A DNA stretch of 64,000 bases, from assembly GCF_026000115.1 (NCBI RefSeq), contig NZ_AP026867.1, positions 2,015,501-2,079,500 on the forward strand, read 5' to 3'. Of the stretch, positions 1 to 11,100 are shown piece by piece. This DNA is from Aureispira anguillae. Its GTDB lineage: Bacteria > Bacteroidota > Bacteroidia > Chitinophagales > Saprospiraceae. Every line of letters begins with the position of its first letter. Within the stretch, counting starts at the first letter, position 1. The notes below the pieces were generated by a model, which ran no database searches, had not been told where the DNA came from, and saw only the letters and a program-made list of their open reading frames with translations. The position numbers and the translations under genes are program-made.

Positions 1-1716
1 TTGTTGCAACCGTTTTCTATAAATTGTTCGGAGATTGTCGTGATCATAATACAACCGACTTTCGTAGAAATGAATCTTCTTTAAGTTTTTGAGATTTATC
101 CAAGAAAGTGGAATTTCGAAAATAGATTGCTGCTCAGATCGTGGGGTTAAACAACTATCAAATTTTAATTCTTCTAAAGAAAATAAATGCCCAATTTCTT
201 CTGGTACTTTGTCAAATAGATTGTTACTCAATGTTAAGCGTTTTAGCTTTTTTAGCTTAGATATATCCTTTGGAAGTGCGGTCAATTGATTGTTGCTAAG
301 ATGGAGTTCCTCTAGATGAGGATATTTAGCAACAATGCTAGAAATATCTTTTAATGCATTGTGAGCTAAGTCCATTTTTTTTAACTGAGACCAGTTAAGT
401 ACAGGATTAGGAATCGTGGCCAACCGATTATTAGACAAGTCAGCTGTTTTAATATTGGGGAAACAGGATAGGGGCAAAAAGCATTGATCCAAGGCTTTTT
501 GATCTAATAGGGCCCAATTTCTATAGGTGTTTTTGGTACCAGAGATATAATGTTCAATTCCTAAAAAACAGCGATTAAAATTCACATGTTCAATCTCATA
601 ATGGCTGATTTCATTGGGAATATTGAGCAAAATTGTTTGTTTTAAATCAAGCGTTTTACTTTGGGAATTATAAAATTGTTCTTCAATAATTTTTTGTATT
701 AATTGCTGGTCACTACTGTGTTTTAAAAGGTATAAAACACCCTCACTACGTCCATTTTGTTCGTAGGCATATTGCGCTAAATTTAAAGGGGTTAAATCCA
801 AGCCTTTCCCATTATTGCTTTTAAGCGTTGTGAAATTAGGAAAGTTTTTAAAGTCAATAACCAAGCCCTGTGAGGAACCTGAATTGTTATTGCAAGCTTT
901 GATTTCTTTCACCTGTTTGAGTTGGCTAATTTCGGGAGGCACAGGGATCGTTTCGCCCAAAAGAAGATGATTGAGGTCAACCATATTTAAATACTCCAGT
1001 TGTGAAAGTTGGCAAATGACGGCAGGGAATTCAACAAATTTATTATTGGAGATATTTAACCTTTTTAAATTAGGTAATAATGTTAAGGCTTTATTTAGTT
1101 TGCTAATACTATTGTTTGAAATATTCAGCGATTCTAACTGTTCGAAAGCTTTGATTTTGGCAGGAATAATTTTGATTTTGTTGTCGCTCAAATCAATTTC
1201 TGTCAATTCCGTAAAATCATAAAGCTCAGTTGGTATTTTGGTTAAGGCACAATTGTTTAGTTTAAATGAAGTACCTGAAATAAAAGTTTTTAATAATTCC
1301 TTTTTTAAATCAATAGGAAGCCGATCCAAAAGGTATTTGAGCCCTACGTTATACTTATTATACATTGCAAATGCCATTTTCATCCCATCAAGCTCCCCAT
1401 AACTCATTTCAACATAAGAATCGATATTTTTTTTAATGGTTTGTTCAGTAGGAGCGACTTGCCCTTTTTGAGTTAAACGCAGATCTCTACTCATAATCTG
1501 AGAAACATTAGAAGAACCCTGTTGGTACAAAAAAGCTGCTGCTTTGCGTTTGAGTTCTGTGTTTTCAGACAATTTAAAAACCACAAATGCCTCAGTGAAA
1601 AGCTCCTTTGGGAAGGTTTGAGCTTCTAAAATTTCGAAAGCAATTTGCGTATTGTTGTCATCTGTGCTTAGTAAGAGAGAAGATAAGTTTTTTAATTCTT
1701 CGGGGGTTAATTGCAT
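1..1716 (-). CDS. Leucine-rich-repeat protein (3'-truncated by window edge)
   Basis: The reverse strand is open for 572 codons from the ATG at 1716-1714 to base 1 with no stop, so the C-terminus lies outside the window. Residues 1-145 form a repeat-free, mostly helical N-terminal part with no signal peptide, suggesting a cytoplasmic location. Two blocks of leucine-rich repeats follow, at about 150-250 and 415-550, with typical units such as LTEIDLSDNKI and LEELHLSNNQLTALP at a spacing of about 23 residues. They are separated by a non-LRR stretch of about 130 residues. Such proteins normally present a curved protein-binding surface; the partner cannot be told from sequence. No enzymatic domain is visible in the part present. 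Confidence 0.85.
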   Translation of the reverse strand, partial: MQLTPEELKNLSSLLLSTDDNNTQIAFEILEAQTFPKELFTEAFVVFKLSENTELKRKAAAFLYQQGSSNVSQIMSRDLRLTQKGQVAPTEQTIKKNIDSYVEMSYGELDGMKMAFAMYNKYNVGLKYLLDRLPIDLKKELLKTFISGTSFKLNNCALTKIPTELYDFTELTEIDLSDNKIKIIPAKIKAFEQLESLNISNNSISKLNKALTLLPNLKRLNISNNKFVEFPAVICQLSQLEYLNMVDLNHLLLGETIPVPPEISQLKQVKEIKACNNNSGSSQGLVIDFKNFPNFTTLKSNNGKGLDLTPLNLAQYAYEQNGRSEGVLYLLKHSSDQQLIQKIIEEQFYNSQSKTLDLKQTILLNIPNEISHYEIEHVNFNRCFLGIEHYISGTKNTYRNWALLDQKALDQCFLPLSCFPNIKTADLSNNRLATIPNPVLNWSQLKKMDLAHNALKDISSIVAKYPHLEELHLSNNQLTALPKDISKLKKLKRLTLSNNLFDKVPEEIGHLFSLEELKFDSCLTPRSEQQSIFEIPLSWINLKNLKKIHFYESRLYYDHDNLRTIYRKRLQQ

Positions 1717-1977
1717 GTTATTCTGTTTGAATTAAAGTGGAATAATGTGTTTTATAGGCTAGATATTTGGTGGTGTTCTAGAATGTAAGCAAGAGCAAAA
1801 ATTTGCTAATTGTTAATGAAGGAATAATCTTATTGAGCAGTATTTTTGTTTCGTGAACACCTTGTGATTTGTCGTTTGTTTAGAAATAAAAGAAATAACA
1901 ACGGTTGTGTATTGTTTGCTGAGGGGCAAAATTATTTTTTCTAACATTTGATGGAGCCTTGTGTTAAATGTAGAGAA

Positions 1978-2029
1978 CAAACTACCTTGTTGAAATACTA
2001 TTTTTGTGCTAACCCAACAAGGTAGTTTG
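1978..2029. repeat. 14-bp perfect inverted repeat (hairpin)
   Basis: CAAACTACCTTGTT at 1978-1991 is the exact reverse complement of 2016-2029, with a 24-nt loop. It could be a terminator, the core of a small RNA, or a protein-binding site. There is no clear T-tract on either side. Confidence 0.6.
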
Positions 2030-2304
2030 GAACTTAGCCGATAATTGATAAAGTGCTGAAGGTCTTTTCTTTGAAGTGCTCTCACGCTTGGCATATAGGT
2101 GTTTTTATAAAAGAATTACCTAACTGTTTTGTTACTTTGTGGCTTGGCAAAAGCCATAAAGTAGTTTTGCAGTTGTTTGTATTTTTTTGATTATTAGTTG
2201 TATAAAGGGGCTTTGTTTTATTTTTTTAACAAAGCAAAAAAATAATATTGATTCGTAAAGAATATGAGTCATCATTACAAAATGACCTGTATTTAATATA
2301 GGTT

Positions 2305-2346
2305 TGCATTTCATAGACCCCTTGTACGAAGGATCTATGAGATGCA
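2305..2346. repeat. Imperfect inverted repeat (hairpin)
   Basis: Arms 2306-2320 and 2331-2345 (GCATTTCATAGACCC and GGATCTATGAGATGC) pair with one mismatch and one G-T wobble around a 10-nt loop. One more T-A pair lies outside. No gene is adjacent on either strand within 200 bp, so the role is unknown. Confidence 0.5.
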
Positions 2347-2581
2347 TTTAGGATAAAAAATAGGGCTCTATTAATATATTGAAGTTGTTTAAACGTAAAA
2401 TGGCATTATTAAAAAATAGCAGCATTTTTACTATTTTACTGTTACACAGTTGATTCTAGATTGTTTTTAAACAATGTCACTATATAAGGCAATAATATAG
2501 GTTATTATAGGGAATAAAACAACAGATAGAACTAAATAATCTTGTTAAAAATGCTGTTTAATAAAAGATAATAAATTATTG

Positions 2582-4051
2582 CTATTGGAGGATTATCTTG
2601 CCTGTATACAGTTTATTTTTCGCATTGTTGTGCAGTCGATAAAAATACATGCCATTGGTCAAATTTTTTCGATCTAAAATAAAATCTTGATTGTTAATGT
2701 TTTGAGACTTGAGCTCTTTACCCATTGCATCATATATTTTTAGTAACCATTGATCATTTATGCTAAAATTGTCAATAGAAATCGTTGTTTCTTGATGAAA
2801 TGGATTAGGGAATACTCGAATTGAACTTTGATCCTGAGCAATTTTGGGGACAGTAGTTCCAATGTTACAATCTATGTCAAGTGGAGTTCCCCAAGTATCC
2901 CCACTTTTGGCATAATAGACCAATTGTTTATTATGTGCTCCAAATACCGTTGATGGATTTTCATAGTAAGGTCCTCCTAAGCCATCTAAATAACTATAAA
3001 AAGGAAGGGTATTCCCAATTAATTGATTCCAACAATTGCTGCCTGTTTGATAATGTTGACCATCTAATCTTTTAGCTCTTTTATTAAATATTGCGTCAAT
3101 AAGAAAGGTAGAATAAGTACTAGAATCGGATAAAACTTCGTACGATAATTGGTTCAAATGATTTAATTCAGAAAGGATAATAACTTCTTGAATCGTATCT
3201 ATTGTAATGGTGGTGTCAGGATTTGGAACTTGACTTGTATTGTTATAATTATTGTTGCATACTTGAATCGAATATTGAATGGTATCCAAATTATTGGATG
3301 TTGCTTTGCCAAGGACTATTCTGCGAGTATTTTGAATGTTATATATCCATGGACTCGAACTAGATCGGTATTCACTTCTTACATGAAATTCATCCCCAAT
3401 GTTATAATTAAAAATATCCGCAGCTGTCAGATTGCTAATACCAAGATTAGGATTAGAAGCACCAACAATATGATAAGGCTCTTGTGTATCGGGAAAGTTC
3501 GGGATGGCATAAAAATCAATTAAACCATGATGCTTAGAAAATTTGATTTGTTGGTTGTTGATGGAGTGAGAAATGGCGATAGTACTGTTTTTGGCTTGTA
3601 GTGTGATGGTTTTAATACTATCTAATAGACCTAATACTGTCATGGTATCAATAGAGGTAAGTGTCGCCTCAATATAATTATTATTGGTCCAAGTATATAG
3701 CGTCCATTTGTCGTTCAGTTCAGCAAGGGATTGAATAACAATACTTTCATTCTTCTGATTAAAAAATGTGTATTCGCCATTGGGTTGCATCGTGATTTGA
3801 TGACCAATCCAAGAGGAATCCGTTTCGGTTAATAAGCAAGGGCTAGGAGTAGTGAGGTGTCGGGTTAGTACTTTATGGTTATAATAATGAGTAGTTCCTG
3901 CTGAATTATTGACAGAATCAATCCGAATGGATAAAATTTCTTCTTGATGTTTGAAATGAGCTACTCGATTGGGATGGATAAGCTCATAATTTTGGGCAAA
4001 GGATAAGTTACTAATTCCTAAGATTAGGAAAAAAAGGAATAATGATTTCAT
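2582..4051 (-). CDS. Secreted protein with T9SS C-terminal sorting domain
   Basis: This 489-residue protein begins with a clear signal peptide (MKSLFLFFLILGISNLSFAQ). It ends in a type A T9SS sorting domain from about residue 410: VFPNPF, then LLKIYDAMGKEL, NLTNGMYFYRL and a final GKIILQ. In this family the N-terminal signal directs Sec export and the C-terminal domain directs passage through the T9SS and surface attachment. The roughly 380 residues between are beta-strand-rich, Asn/Thr/Ser-rich and match no family I recognise. A start at 4051 gives the complete signal peptide. The gene stands alone on the minus strand, 169 bp downstream of aspS and beyond the aspS terminator, so it probably has its own promoter. 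Confidence 0.85.
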   Translation of the reverse strand: MKSLFLFFLILGISNLSFAQNYELIHPNRVAHFKHQEEILSIRIDSVNNSAGTTHYYNHKVLTRHLTTPSPCLLTETDSSWIGHQITMQPNGEYTFFNQKNESIVIQSLAELNDKWTLYTWTNNNYIEATLTSIDTMTVLGLLDSIKTITLQAKNSTIAISHSINNQQIKFSKHHGLIDFYAIPNFPDTQEPYHIVGASNPNLGISNLTAADIFNYNIGDEFHVRSEYRSSSSPWIYNIQNTRRIVLGKATSNNLDTIQYSIQVCNNNYNNTSQVPNPDTTITIDTIQEVIILSELNHLNQLSYEVLSDSSTYSTFLIDAIFNKRAKRLDGQHYQTGSNCWNQLIGNTLPFYSYLDGLGGPYYENPSTVFGAHNKQLVYYAKSGDTWGTPLDIDCNIGTTVPKIAQDQSSIRVFPNPFHQETTISIDNFSINDQWLLKIYDAMGKELKSQNINNQDFILDRKNLTNGMYFYRLHNNAKNKLYTGKIILQ

Positions 4052-4159
4052 TTCGTAGTTTTGAATAAAAAAGGATTATAATATAAATTATATAATATTT
4101 TTTTAGTAAAAAAGCAACACTAAAGATAAACCATTATAAACAATAAGTCAATAGAGGAC

Positions 4160-4195
4160 AAAAAAAAGCCCCATCAAACCGTTGTCTGATGGGGC
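4160..4195 (-). terminator. Rho-independent terminator of aspS
   Basis: Read on the minus strand, GCCCCATCA pairs perfectly with TGATGGGGC (arms 4187-4195 and 4168-4176) around a 10-nt loop. An eight-base T-tract (4160-4167 as A on the plus strand) follows, 25 bp beyond the aspS stop. Confidence 0.93.
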
Positions 4196-4220
4196 GTATA
4201 TCCTTCTTAGTCTATTATTA

Positions 4221-5990
4221 CTAAGCTTCTTCTTCTTTTAGTGTAGCAATGCCAAGTTCATCCAATTGAACGGTATCAATTGTAGCAGGCGCATCAATCA
4301 TAACATCTCGTCCTTGATTGTTTTTGGGGAAAGCAATAAAATCACGGATTGAGCCAGCTCCTTTCATGATAGAGCAAAGACGGTCAAAACCAAAAGCAAT
4401 ACCACCGTGAGGAGGCGCACCATATTCAAAAGCACCCATCAAAAAGCCGAATTGTTCCTCTGCTTCTGCCTCTGTAAAACCAAGAAGCTTAAAGTTTTTG
4501 GCTTGCAATTCTCGATCAAAAATACGGATAGAACCACCGCCAATTTCCCAGCCATTAATAACCAAGTCATAAGCATCTGCCCGAAGTGCTTTCATGGTTT
4601 CGTGATCTCCATTTAGCATACGATCAATGTCGTTTTTCTTAGGAGAGGTAAAGGGGTGATGCATGGCGTGGAAACGCTCAGAATCTTCATCCCATTCTAA
4701 TAGTGGAAAGTCAACGACCCAAAGTGGATTAAAGCCTTCAGAGCGCAAGCCCATTCTATCGCCCATTTCTAAACGCAAATCATTCAGTTGACCACGAACT
4801 TTGTCCGTTTCACCACAAAGAATGAGCAATAAATCACCTTTTTGGGCACCCGCTTTTTCCAACCAAGTCATTAGCTGTTCATCCGAATAGAATTTTCCAA
4901 CAGAAGATTTAATAGAGCCATCTAAGTTGTACTTGACATAAACCAAACCTTTGGCGCCAATTTGTGGACGCTGAACCCAAGAGGTTAATTTTTTGATGTC
5001 CTTGTTAGAATAAGCATCTGCTTGCCCAGTTGCACAAATTCCAACCACTAATTCAGCACTGTCAAAAACAGGAAAACCATGCCCTTGTGCTAGCTCATTG
5101 AGTTCGACAAACTCCATCCCAAAACGAGTATCTGGTTTGTCAGAACCATAGCGTTTTAAGGCCTCATCATAAGTCATACGAGGAAATGTTGGCAAGTCAA
5201 TCCCCAAGCATTCTTTAAATAAATATTTGGTTAGTCCTTCAAAAGTTTGCAGAATTTCTTCTTGAGTAACAAAAGACATTTCGCAATCAATTTGAGTAAA
5301 CTCAGGCTGGCGATCTGCTCTCAAATCTTCGTCACGGAAACATTTTACCAATTGAAAATATTTGTCAAAACCCGAAACCATCAATAATTGTTTGAAGGTT
5401 TGAGGAGATTGAGGCAAGGCATAAAATTGTCCCTTGTTCATGCGGCTAGGCACTACAAAATCTCTTGCTCCCTCTGGCGTACTCTTAATCAATACAGGCG
5501 TTTCTACCTCTATAAAACCTTGATCGGATAGATATTTTCTACTTTCAATCGCTACTTTAGATCTAAAGAATAGATTTTCTTGAACAGGGCGACGGCGCAA
5601 GTCCAAATAGCGATACTTCATGCGAATTTCTTCCCCTCCATCTGTTTCATCATCTAGAGTGAAAGGAGGAGTTAAGGATTCGTTTAAAACTTCCAATTTA
5701 CTAACAATAATTTCAATATCACCTGTTGGTAAATTAGGATTTTTATTAGAGCGTTCAGCTACAGTTCCTTCAATACGCAAAACATATTCACGACTCAATT
5801 TTTTTGCATCATTGTATAAGGTCTCATCCGTTTGGGTGTTAAAAACCAATTGGGTAATGCCATACCGATCTCGCAAATCGATAAAAGTCATTGAACCATA
5901 ATCTCGATTTTTATTCAACCAGCCAGAAAGAGTGACGGTTTGACCAACATGTTCTATACGGAGAGCCCCACAATTGTGCGTTCTATACAT
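4221..5990 (-). CDS. aspS: Aspartate--tRNA ligase
   Basis: At 589 residues this matches the usual length of bacterial-type class II aspartyl-tRNA synthetases. It charges tRNA-Asp with aspartate in the cytoplasm. The N-terminal OB-fold anticodon-binding domain occupies about residues 1-110 ([20 protein letters not shown]). Class II motif 2 is [16 protein letters not shown] at about 217-232. The bacterial GAD insertion domain follows at about 290-420, and motif 3 is GIAFGFDRL at about 528-536. The insertion separates it from archaeal/eukaryotic AspRS. Whether it is discriminating or also charges tRNA-Asn cannot be decided here. It is apparently monocistronic, with a strong terminator downstream. 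Confidence 0.98.
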   Translation of the reverse strand: MYRTHNCGALRIEHVGQTVTLSGWLNKNRDYGSMTFIDLRDRYGITQLVFNTQTDETLYNDAKKLSREYVLRIEGTVAERSNKNPNLPTGDIEIIVSKLEVLNESLTPPFTLDDETDGGEEIRMKYRYLDLRRRPVQENLFFRSKVAIESRKYLSDQGFIEVETPVLIKSTPEGARDFVVPSRMNKGQFYALPQSPQTFKQLLMVSGFDKYFQLVKCFRDEDLRADRQPEFTQIDCEMSFVTQEEILQTFEGLTKYLFKECLGIDLPTFPRMTYDEALKRYGSDKPDTRFGMEFVELNELAQGHGFPVFDSAELVVGICATGQADAYSNKDIKKLTSWVQRPQIGAKGLVYVKYNLDGSIKSSVGKFYSDEQLMTWLEKAGAQKGDLLLILCGETDKVRGQLNDLRLEMGDRMGLRSEGFNPLWVVDFPLLEWDEDSERFHAMHHPFTSPKKNDIDRMLNGDHETMKALRADAYDLVINGWEIGGGSIRIFDRELQAKNFKLLGFTEAEAEEQFGFLMGAFEYGAPPHGGIAFGFDRLCSIMKGAGSIRDFIAFPKNNQGRDVMIDAPATIDTVQLDELGIATLKEEEA

Positions 5991-6164
5991 TTTTTATTGT
6001 TTGTATGATTTAATTTCTTATTTTAAGTAGGCGAAAATAGTGATTTGTTAGGAGCTAACCAAAATTATAAATGGGAATAAATCTGATTTAAAAGCGAAGC
6101 AAGAATTTTGGTCGCAATCTAGTAGAAGTTATTCGTATTCGATGAACTTAGCTAAGAACGGCTA

Positions 6165-7835
6165 TTATTTGGTCAGCAATAGATATTTTGTGCTATCATC
6201 CAGTTGAATGGAAAGAAAATAAACACCATTGGGAAAATTTTCCCAGTTTGGAATTGTCTGATACCAAAGGCGTTTATCGGACTTTGTCTTAAATGTAGTT
6301 TCGGCTTGGTATAATAATTCTCCAGTAGTATTGTACAATTCTACCTTGGCTTTATACGCTTTTACCTTTGCCATGAAAATATCAACATTTTGCTCTAAAT
6401 CGGTAAAGTGATGATAGTACTTTTGTGTTGTATTTAATTCTATAATAGAATTTCTTAAATCTTTGTAAGCTTCCAAAAAATTGGGGATACCATAACCGTA
6501 TGCATTATCAGGCTTATCAATATAATTGCCATTGTTTTGCAAGGTTTGTATAATTTCCATGTTATTTCGTTCTGGGAATGCCTGCCAAAAAGAAGTAACC
6601 ATTCCCGCCATAATTGGAGACGAAAAAGAGGTTCCATTACTATAACTGGTATCATAGCGTTTTCTGGCTGCAACTACAGCAATTGCACCACGAGCTACAA
6701 CATTGGGTTTGATGATGTGTCGATTTTCGAAGCCATAAGAACTAAATTTGGCATGATAACCATCTCGATCAACAGCACCTACCGTTAATATACTATCGGC
6801 ATCTCCAGGTACTGTAATATGTTTCCATTTGTCGTTCCCTGCATTTCCTGCACTGGTGACAACAAGCATTCCTTTTTTAGCAGCAAATTTAGCAGCCTTA
6901 GTCATGGCAGATGTTTTACCATCAATATCAACATAACCATAATCCATGTTATTGTCATCAAAGTCATAATACCCCAAAGAGGAATTAACGAGGTCAACCC
7001 CCAGTTGGTCAGCCCGTTCTATTGCCGCCACCCAGTTGTATTCTTCTATCCAATATTCCCCTTTCATATCTTCTGTTTTGAAGAGGTAATATTTGGCTTT
7101 GGGGGCTGTTCCCACAAACAAATAGGGAAGGTTAGCCGCCATACAAGAGGCAACATTTCGACCATGGCTAGACGACTCAAAAACATAATCATCTCCTTCT
7201 ACAAAATCATGGGTGCCAAGAATTTGATCGTTGGCAAACAAACTATCAAAAGCAGGTGTTTCTCTCATATCTGCAAAGCCTCCATCCATAATAGCAACGT
7301 GCATTTCTTGACCTTCGTAGCCCATCTTGTGGAGATACTGCCCTTTGAGCATATTAATTTGATTCTTTCCAGTACCATAATAATGATCCTTCATCCTATA
7401 ATTTTGTTTATAGTCTCTAGGACCAATTGCAGTCGCAGCCTTTTGAATCTCTCTTTTGAAACCAATCGGAAACACTGCTTTGACAAAGTCAAAACTTTTT
7501 AAATCTTCAGGATTGCTACTGGCTGCTTCTGTAATAATCGCTACGCCATTTAGCCATCTAGAAGTAGCATGAACCTTAAATCCCTTGATCAAAATAGGCT
7601 CTAAATATTTAGGATTAACAGGCAAATCGGTTGTATCAATAGGAATATTAAAACGCTGTCTACGCTCTATAGCACGAGCAGACAGGTACTCTTGGGGATG
7701 AAAAATACTATAAGGGCTGTTTTTTTTATCTTTGAAGCTAACCCAATAAATATCGTATTTGCGTTGAGCCTCTAGTTTGGTGTTAAAGAAAAAAGCTAAC
7801 ACAATTATAAACAAGGTACTTATATATTTACTCAT
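6165..7835 (-). CDS. Secreted subtilisin-like (S8) serine protease
   Basis: A 556-residue S8 family peptidase with a signal peptide (about residues 1-23, ending KLEAQ) and a prodomain-like segment to about 170. The catalytic triad is intact: Asp184 in VAIMDGGF, His224 in SSSHGRNVAS and Ser403 in NGTSFSSPIMAG, with oxyanion-hole Asn331 in TSAGNAGND. Residues 465-556 resemble a T9SS-type C-terminal domain (VELYNTTGELLY, NFPNGVYFLSIQL, ending YLLLTK), so it is probably exported through the T9SS. Likely role is extracellular protein degradation. It lies upstream of aspS with a 174-bp gap and is divergent from the sensor kinase at 8104, so the 268-bp spacer must hold both promoters. Confidence 0.93.
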   Translation of the reverse strand: MSKYISTLFIIVLAFFFNTKLEAQRKYDIYWVSFKDKKNSPYSIFHPQEYLSARAIERRQRFNIPIDTTDLPVNPKYLEPILIKGFKVHATSRWLNGVAIITEAASSNPEDLKSFDFVKAVFPIGFKREIQKAATAIGPRDYKQNYRMKDHYYGTGKNQINMLKGQYLHKMGYEGQEMHVAIMDGGFADMRETPAFDSLFANDQILGTHDFVEGDDYVFESSSHGRNVASCMAANLPYLFVGTAPKAKYYLFKTEDMKGEYWIEEYNWVAAIERADQLGVDLVNSSLGYYDFDDNNMDYGYVDIDGKTSAMTKAAKFAAKKGMLVVTSAGNAGNDKWKHITVPGDADSILTVGAVDRDGYHAKFSSYGFENRHIIKPNVVARGAIAVVAARKRYDTSYSNGTSFSSPIMAGMVTSFWQAFPERNNMEIIQTLQNNGNYIDKPDNAYGYGIPNFLEAYKDLRNSIIELNTTQKYYHHFTDLEQNVDIFMAKVKAYKAKVELYNTTGELLYQAETTFKTKSDKRLWYQTIPNWENFPNGVYFLSIQLDDSTKYLLLTK

Positions 7836-8103
7836 ATCTGTATATTAATTATGTGATTGGTTTTGCTGAAATTCTGTTATCCTAAAATACTAAACTAGTA
7901 GTAACTATTCAAGTGGGAAGCAGCTAAAAAAACAAAAGCTAGATAAAAGGTTTGTTTTTTTAGACGAAGCAAGAAGGTAGAAAAATTAGGCAACATTAGT
8001 TCTTAAGAAACTACAAAATAAAGGGAAGATGAATGTGGTGATTTACCCAAATTTATTTAAATTAAATAACTTCAATGGCTATTTTCTAGTTTAAGTAGAA
8101 ATA

Positions 8104-11100
8104 ATGAAAAAAAAAATTAGCATATTATCTTGGATCATCGCTTGTTGTTCTATTGTCAGTTGGGGACAAGGAGAAGTGCTTCAGTCTATTAATTATACCG
8201 TTAAAGATGGTTTGCCATCCAATGAAGTTTATTGGATGATGCAGGCTAAAAACGGTTTGGTTTGGATTGGTTGTGATGCTGGGTTGGTTAATTTTGATGG
8301 GGTAAACTTTAAAACCTACACTGCTCCTAATACTCGGAACAAGGCTATTTCTGGAATTTATGAGGATAGTTTGGGGCGTTTGTGGTGTCACAATTTCGGA
8401 GGGCAAATTTATTATCTAGAACAGGACTCTTTGCATCTTTTAGAGGCTTGGGAAAATTATTCGGAGAATGAAGGATTGGGCAGAATGAGGTTGGAGGGGA
8501 ATTGGTTGAACCTTCAAAATTTTTCAAGCAATTGGAGCTATAACATCAAAACTGCTGAGATAAGAAAAAAAAAGGGAGCTGGGATACTTTTGAAGGATGG
8601 CAGTTCTATTGTTTTTAATGAACGTACAGGCTTTTTGAAAGAACAGGACGGTCGATCAACCAAGCTCTCTTGTCCAGCCTGTTTTTACTTGGATGTCTAT
8701 TCTAATAAAGGAGCAAGAAAACGATTTAAACGAGGAGAATTTCTAGTTGCCTCCAGCCTAAAACTCTACTATATCCATGATTACCTCCGCAAAGAATGGA
8801 AAAATTTAAACGGGAACATTTCCCAAGAAGACCAAAAAATTCCTTTTGTATTTTCATTGGAACAAGATAGCTTACAAGCAATTTATTTCCCGCCTATCTT
8901 AGAACGGTACAAAACTAATTTGATTGTCAATAAAGTGAAAGTGCTTTATGATAGCGTATTAGCATTGTGTACTTCTGAAGGCTTTTTTTTGTGGAATATT
9001 AAGAGCGACCAAGTACAGCATTTTTTTAAGGATGAGATATTAAGCGATTGTTTTTTAGATCAAGAAGAAAATCTGTGGGTGAGTTCTTTAGAAAAAGGCC
9101 TTTTTTTTGTTCCTGTTTTATCGTTAATGGTGCATGATTTAGGAGCTAAATCGAAAAGAATTTACCATATAGAAAAGGATAAGCGCAATCATATTTTATT
9201 AGGATATGATGACGGAAGTATTGAATATTGGGACATTAAAGCACAAAAAAAACTTTTTGAAAAAACCTTTCCCATTCGAAAAAGAATTCAACACATCACT
9301 TATAATGAACTCAAGGATGAATTTTGGATTGCGACCATGAATAAAACGTATGTGTTTTATCCTACCCAACAAAAGATGGTCAAAACTCATATAGGAGGAG
9401 CTATTAAAGAGCTTCGTTTTGATGTTTATGGCAATATTTTATTGGCGCTGGGGCATGGAGCAACAATTAATACGCCCAATAGTAAAAAACGGATTGTGTT
9501 GCCAAATTCTTGGGAACAGTCGAATTATTGGGAAGGGTACCAACGACAACTTAGGTTGAATGAAAAAGGCTATCTAATATTATGCGGAGAAGAGCAGCGG
9601 TCGTATTCCATTTTGGCTCAAGCTTACCCTCAATATACCATTTGGGTAGGGGCAATGGAAAATTTGAAATATTATACAGCTGGAAAAGAATACGATTTCA
9701 AGACCGCTTCTAATCAGTCCATTATAGCAAAATGCTTAGAGCTTGTCAACGACAGTACTCTTGCTGTTGGTAGCCTAAAAAAGGGCTTGTATCTTATACA
9801 AAACAAAAAAATAATAAAGCAGTTAACCCTAGAGGACGGTTTGCCATCCAATGAAATACAGCAAATCAAGGTAAGAGATGGGGTTTTGTGGGCCATTACA
9901 GCAAGTGGCATTGCAACGTATAATTGGAGTGCCGATTCATTATCTATTTGGGATAAAAACAAGGGGCTATTTTCTAGAAATATATTAGACTTACTTTTTT
10001 TAGAAAATGAGGTTTATCTGACCAATGGCGAAAATTTGATGTCTATTCCGATTGATTTTGAATCAAAAAAAGAAAGACCAATCATAGATATTACACAGAT
10101 AACGATTAATGATTCTATTTATGCTTTAAATAGCTTGAATGCTTTATCTTATTCTGAAAATAACATCAAGATAAAATTTAGAGGAATTGCTTATAAAAGC
10201 CAAAAAAGATTTCAGTACAAGTATCGTCTAAATGATATTGAAAAAGAATGGAATTATGTGTCGAGTGCTAATAATATCGTAAGTTACCCAAATTTGTCGG
10301 CAGGCAATTATACCTTTGAAGTCGTTGCTGTAACGCCTAGTGGAGTACAGTCAAAACCAGCTAAAATAGGTTTTAAGATTGAGAAGCCCTTTTATGAAAC
10401 ATGGTGGTTTTTGCTTGGCCTATTAATTTTGTTTATTGTTTTTGTTGGATGGCAATATCGTTGGCAGATTAAAAAAATCCAGCAAAAAAATGAAGAAAAA
10501 TTACAACGTTCTCGTTTGGAACGAGATATTCGAATTTCAGAATTAAAAGCCTTAAAATCACAACTTAATCCTCATTTTATTTTTAATGCATTGAATTCTA
10601 TTCAGGATTATATTATTCAGAACGAGCGAGAATTAGCAAGTGATTATTTGGGAATGTTTGCGGATTTAATGCGAACTTATTTGCAGCACAGCCAAGAGGG
10701 AACACTTAGTTTGAGAGAGGAAATCGATGCGTTGCGTTTGTATTTGGAATTAGAGGCAGTTCGTTTAGAAGATAACTTTAGTTATGACATTATAATAGGA
10801 GAGCAGATTGATAGGGATCAAATTATAATCCCCACCATGTTAATACAACCCTATGTTGAAAATGCAATTAAGCATGGTTTGTTTCGGAAAAAAGGAAATA
10901 AGCATGTAGCAATTGAGTTTAAGTTGCATAGCCCTATGGCACTTTTAGCAACGATAAGAGATAATGGGATTGGGCGAAAGGCTGCGCAAAATTATGGACA
11001 ACCACAAAACCATAAATCGTTTGCTACTTCTGCCAATAATTCTCGCTTAGAACTCTTAAATTATGAACAAAGCACTACTATTGAGGCTAAAATTATTGAT

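Larger units (their letters stand above)
1717..2581. other. 865-bp spacer without a convincing gene
   Basis: AT-rich spacer between the LRR gene and the next minus-strand gene. Two short reverse ORFs (1813-2094 and 2132-2347) look non-coding. It holds two strong hairpins, annotated separately, and a short palindrome near 2459-2474 (ATTGTTTTTAAACAAT). Confidence 0.6.

Noticed and set aside
1813-2347. Two reverse-strand ORFs of 93 and 71 residues
   Set aside because: The first spans the 14-bp inverted repeat, the second the other hairpin. Both translations lack protein-like composition or a family, so they are treated as spacer.
6819-7502. 227-residue ORF on the plus strand
   Set aside because: It lies fully antisense to the subtilisin-like protease, whose triad and signal peptide are intact. 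Its translation is a His/Ile/Phe-rich shadow.
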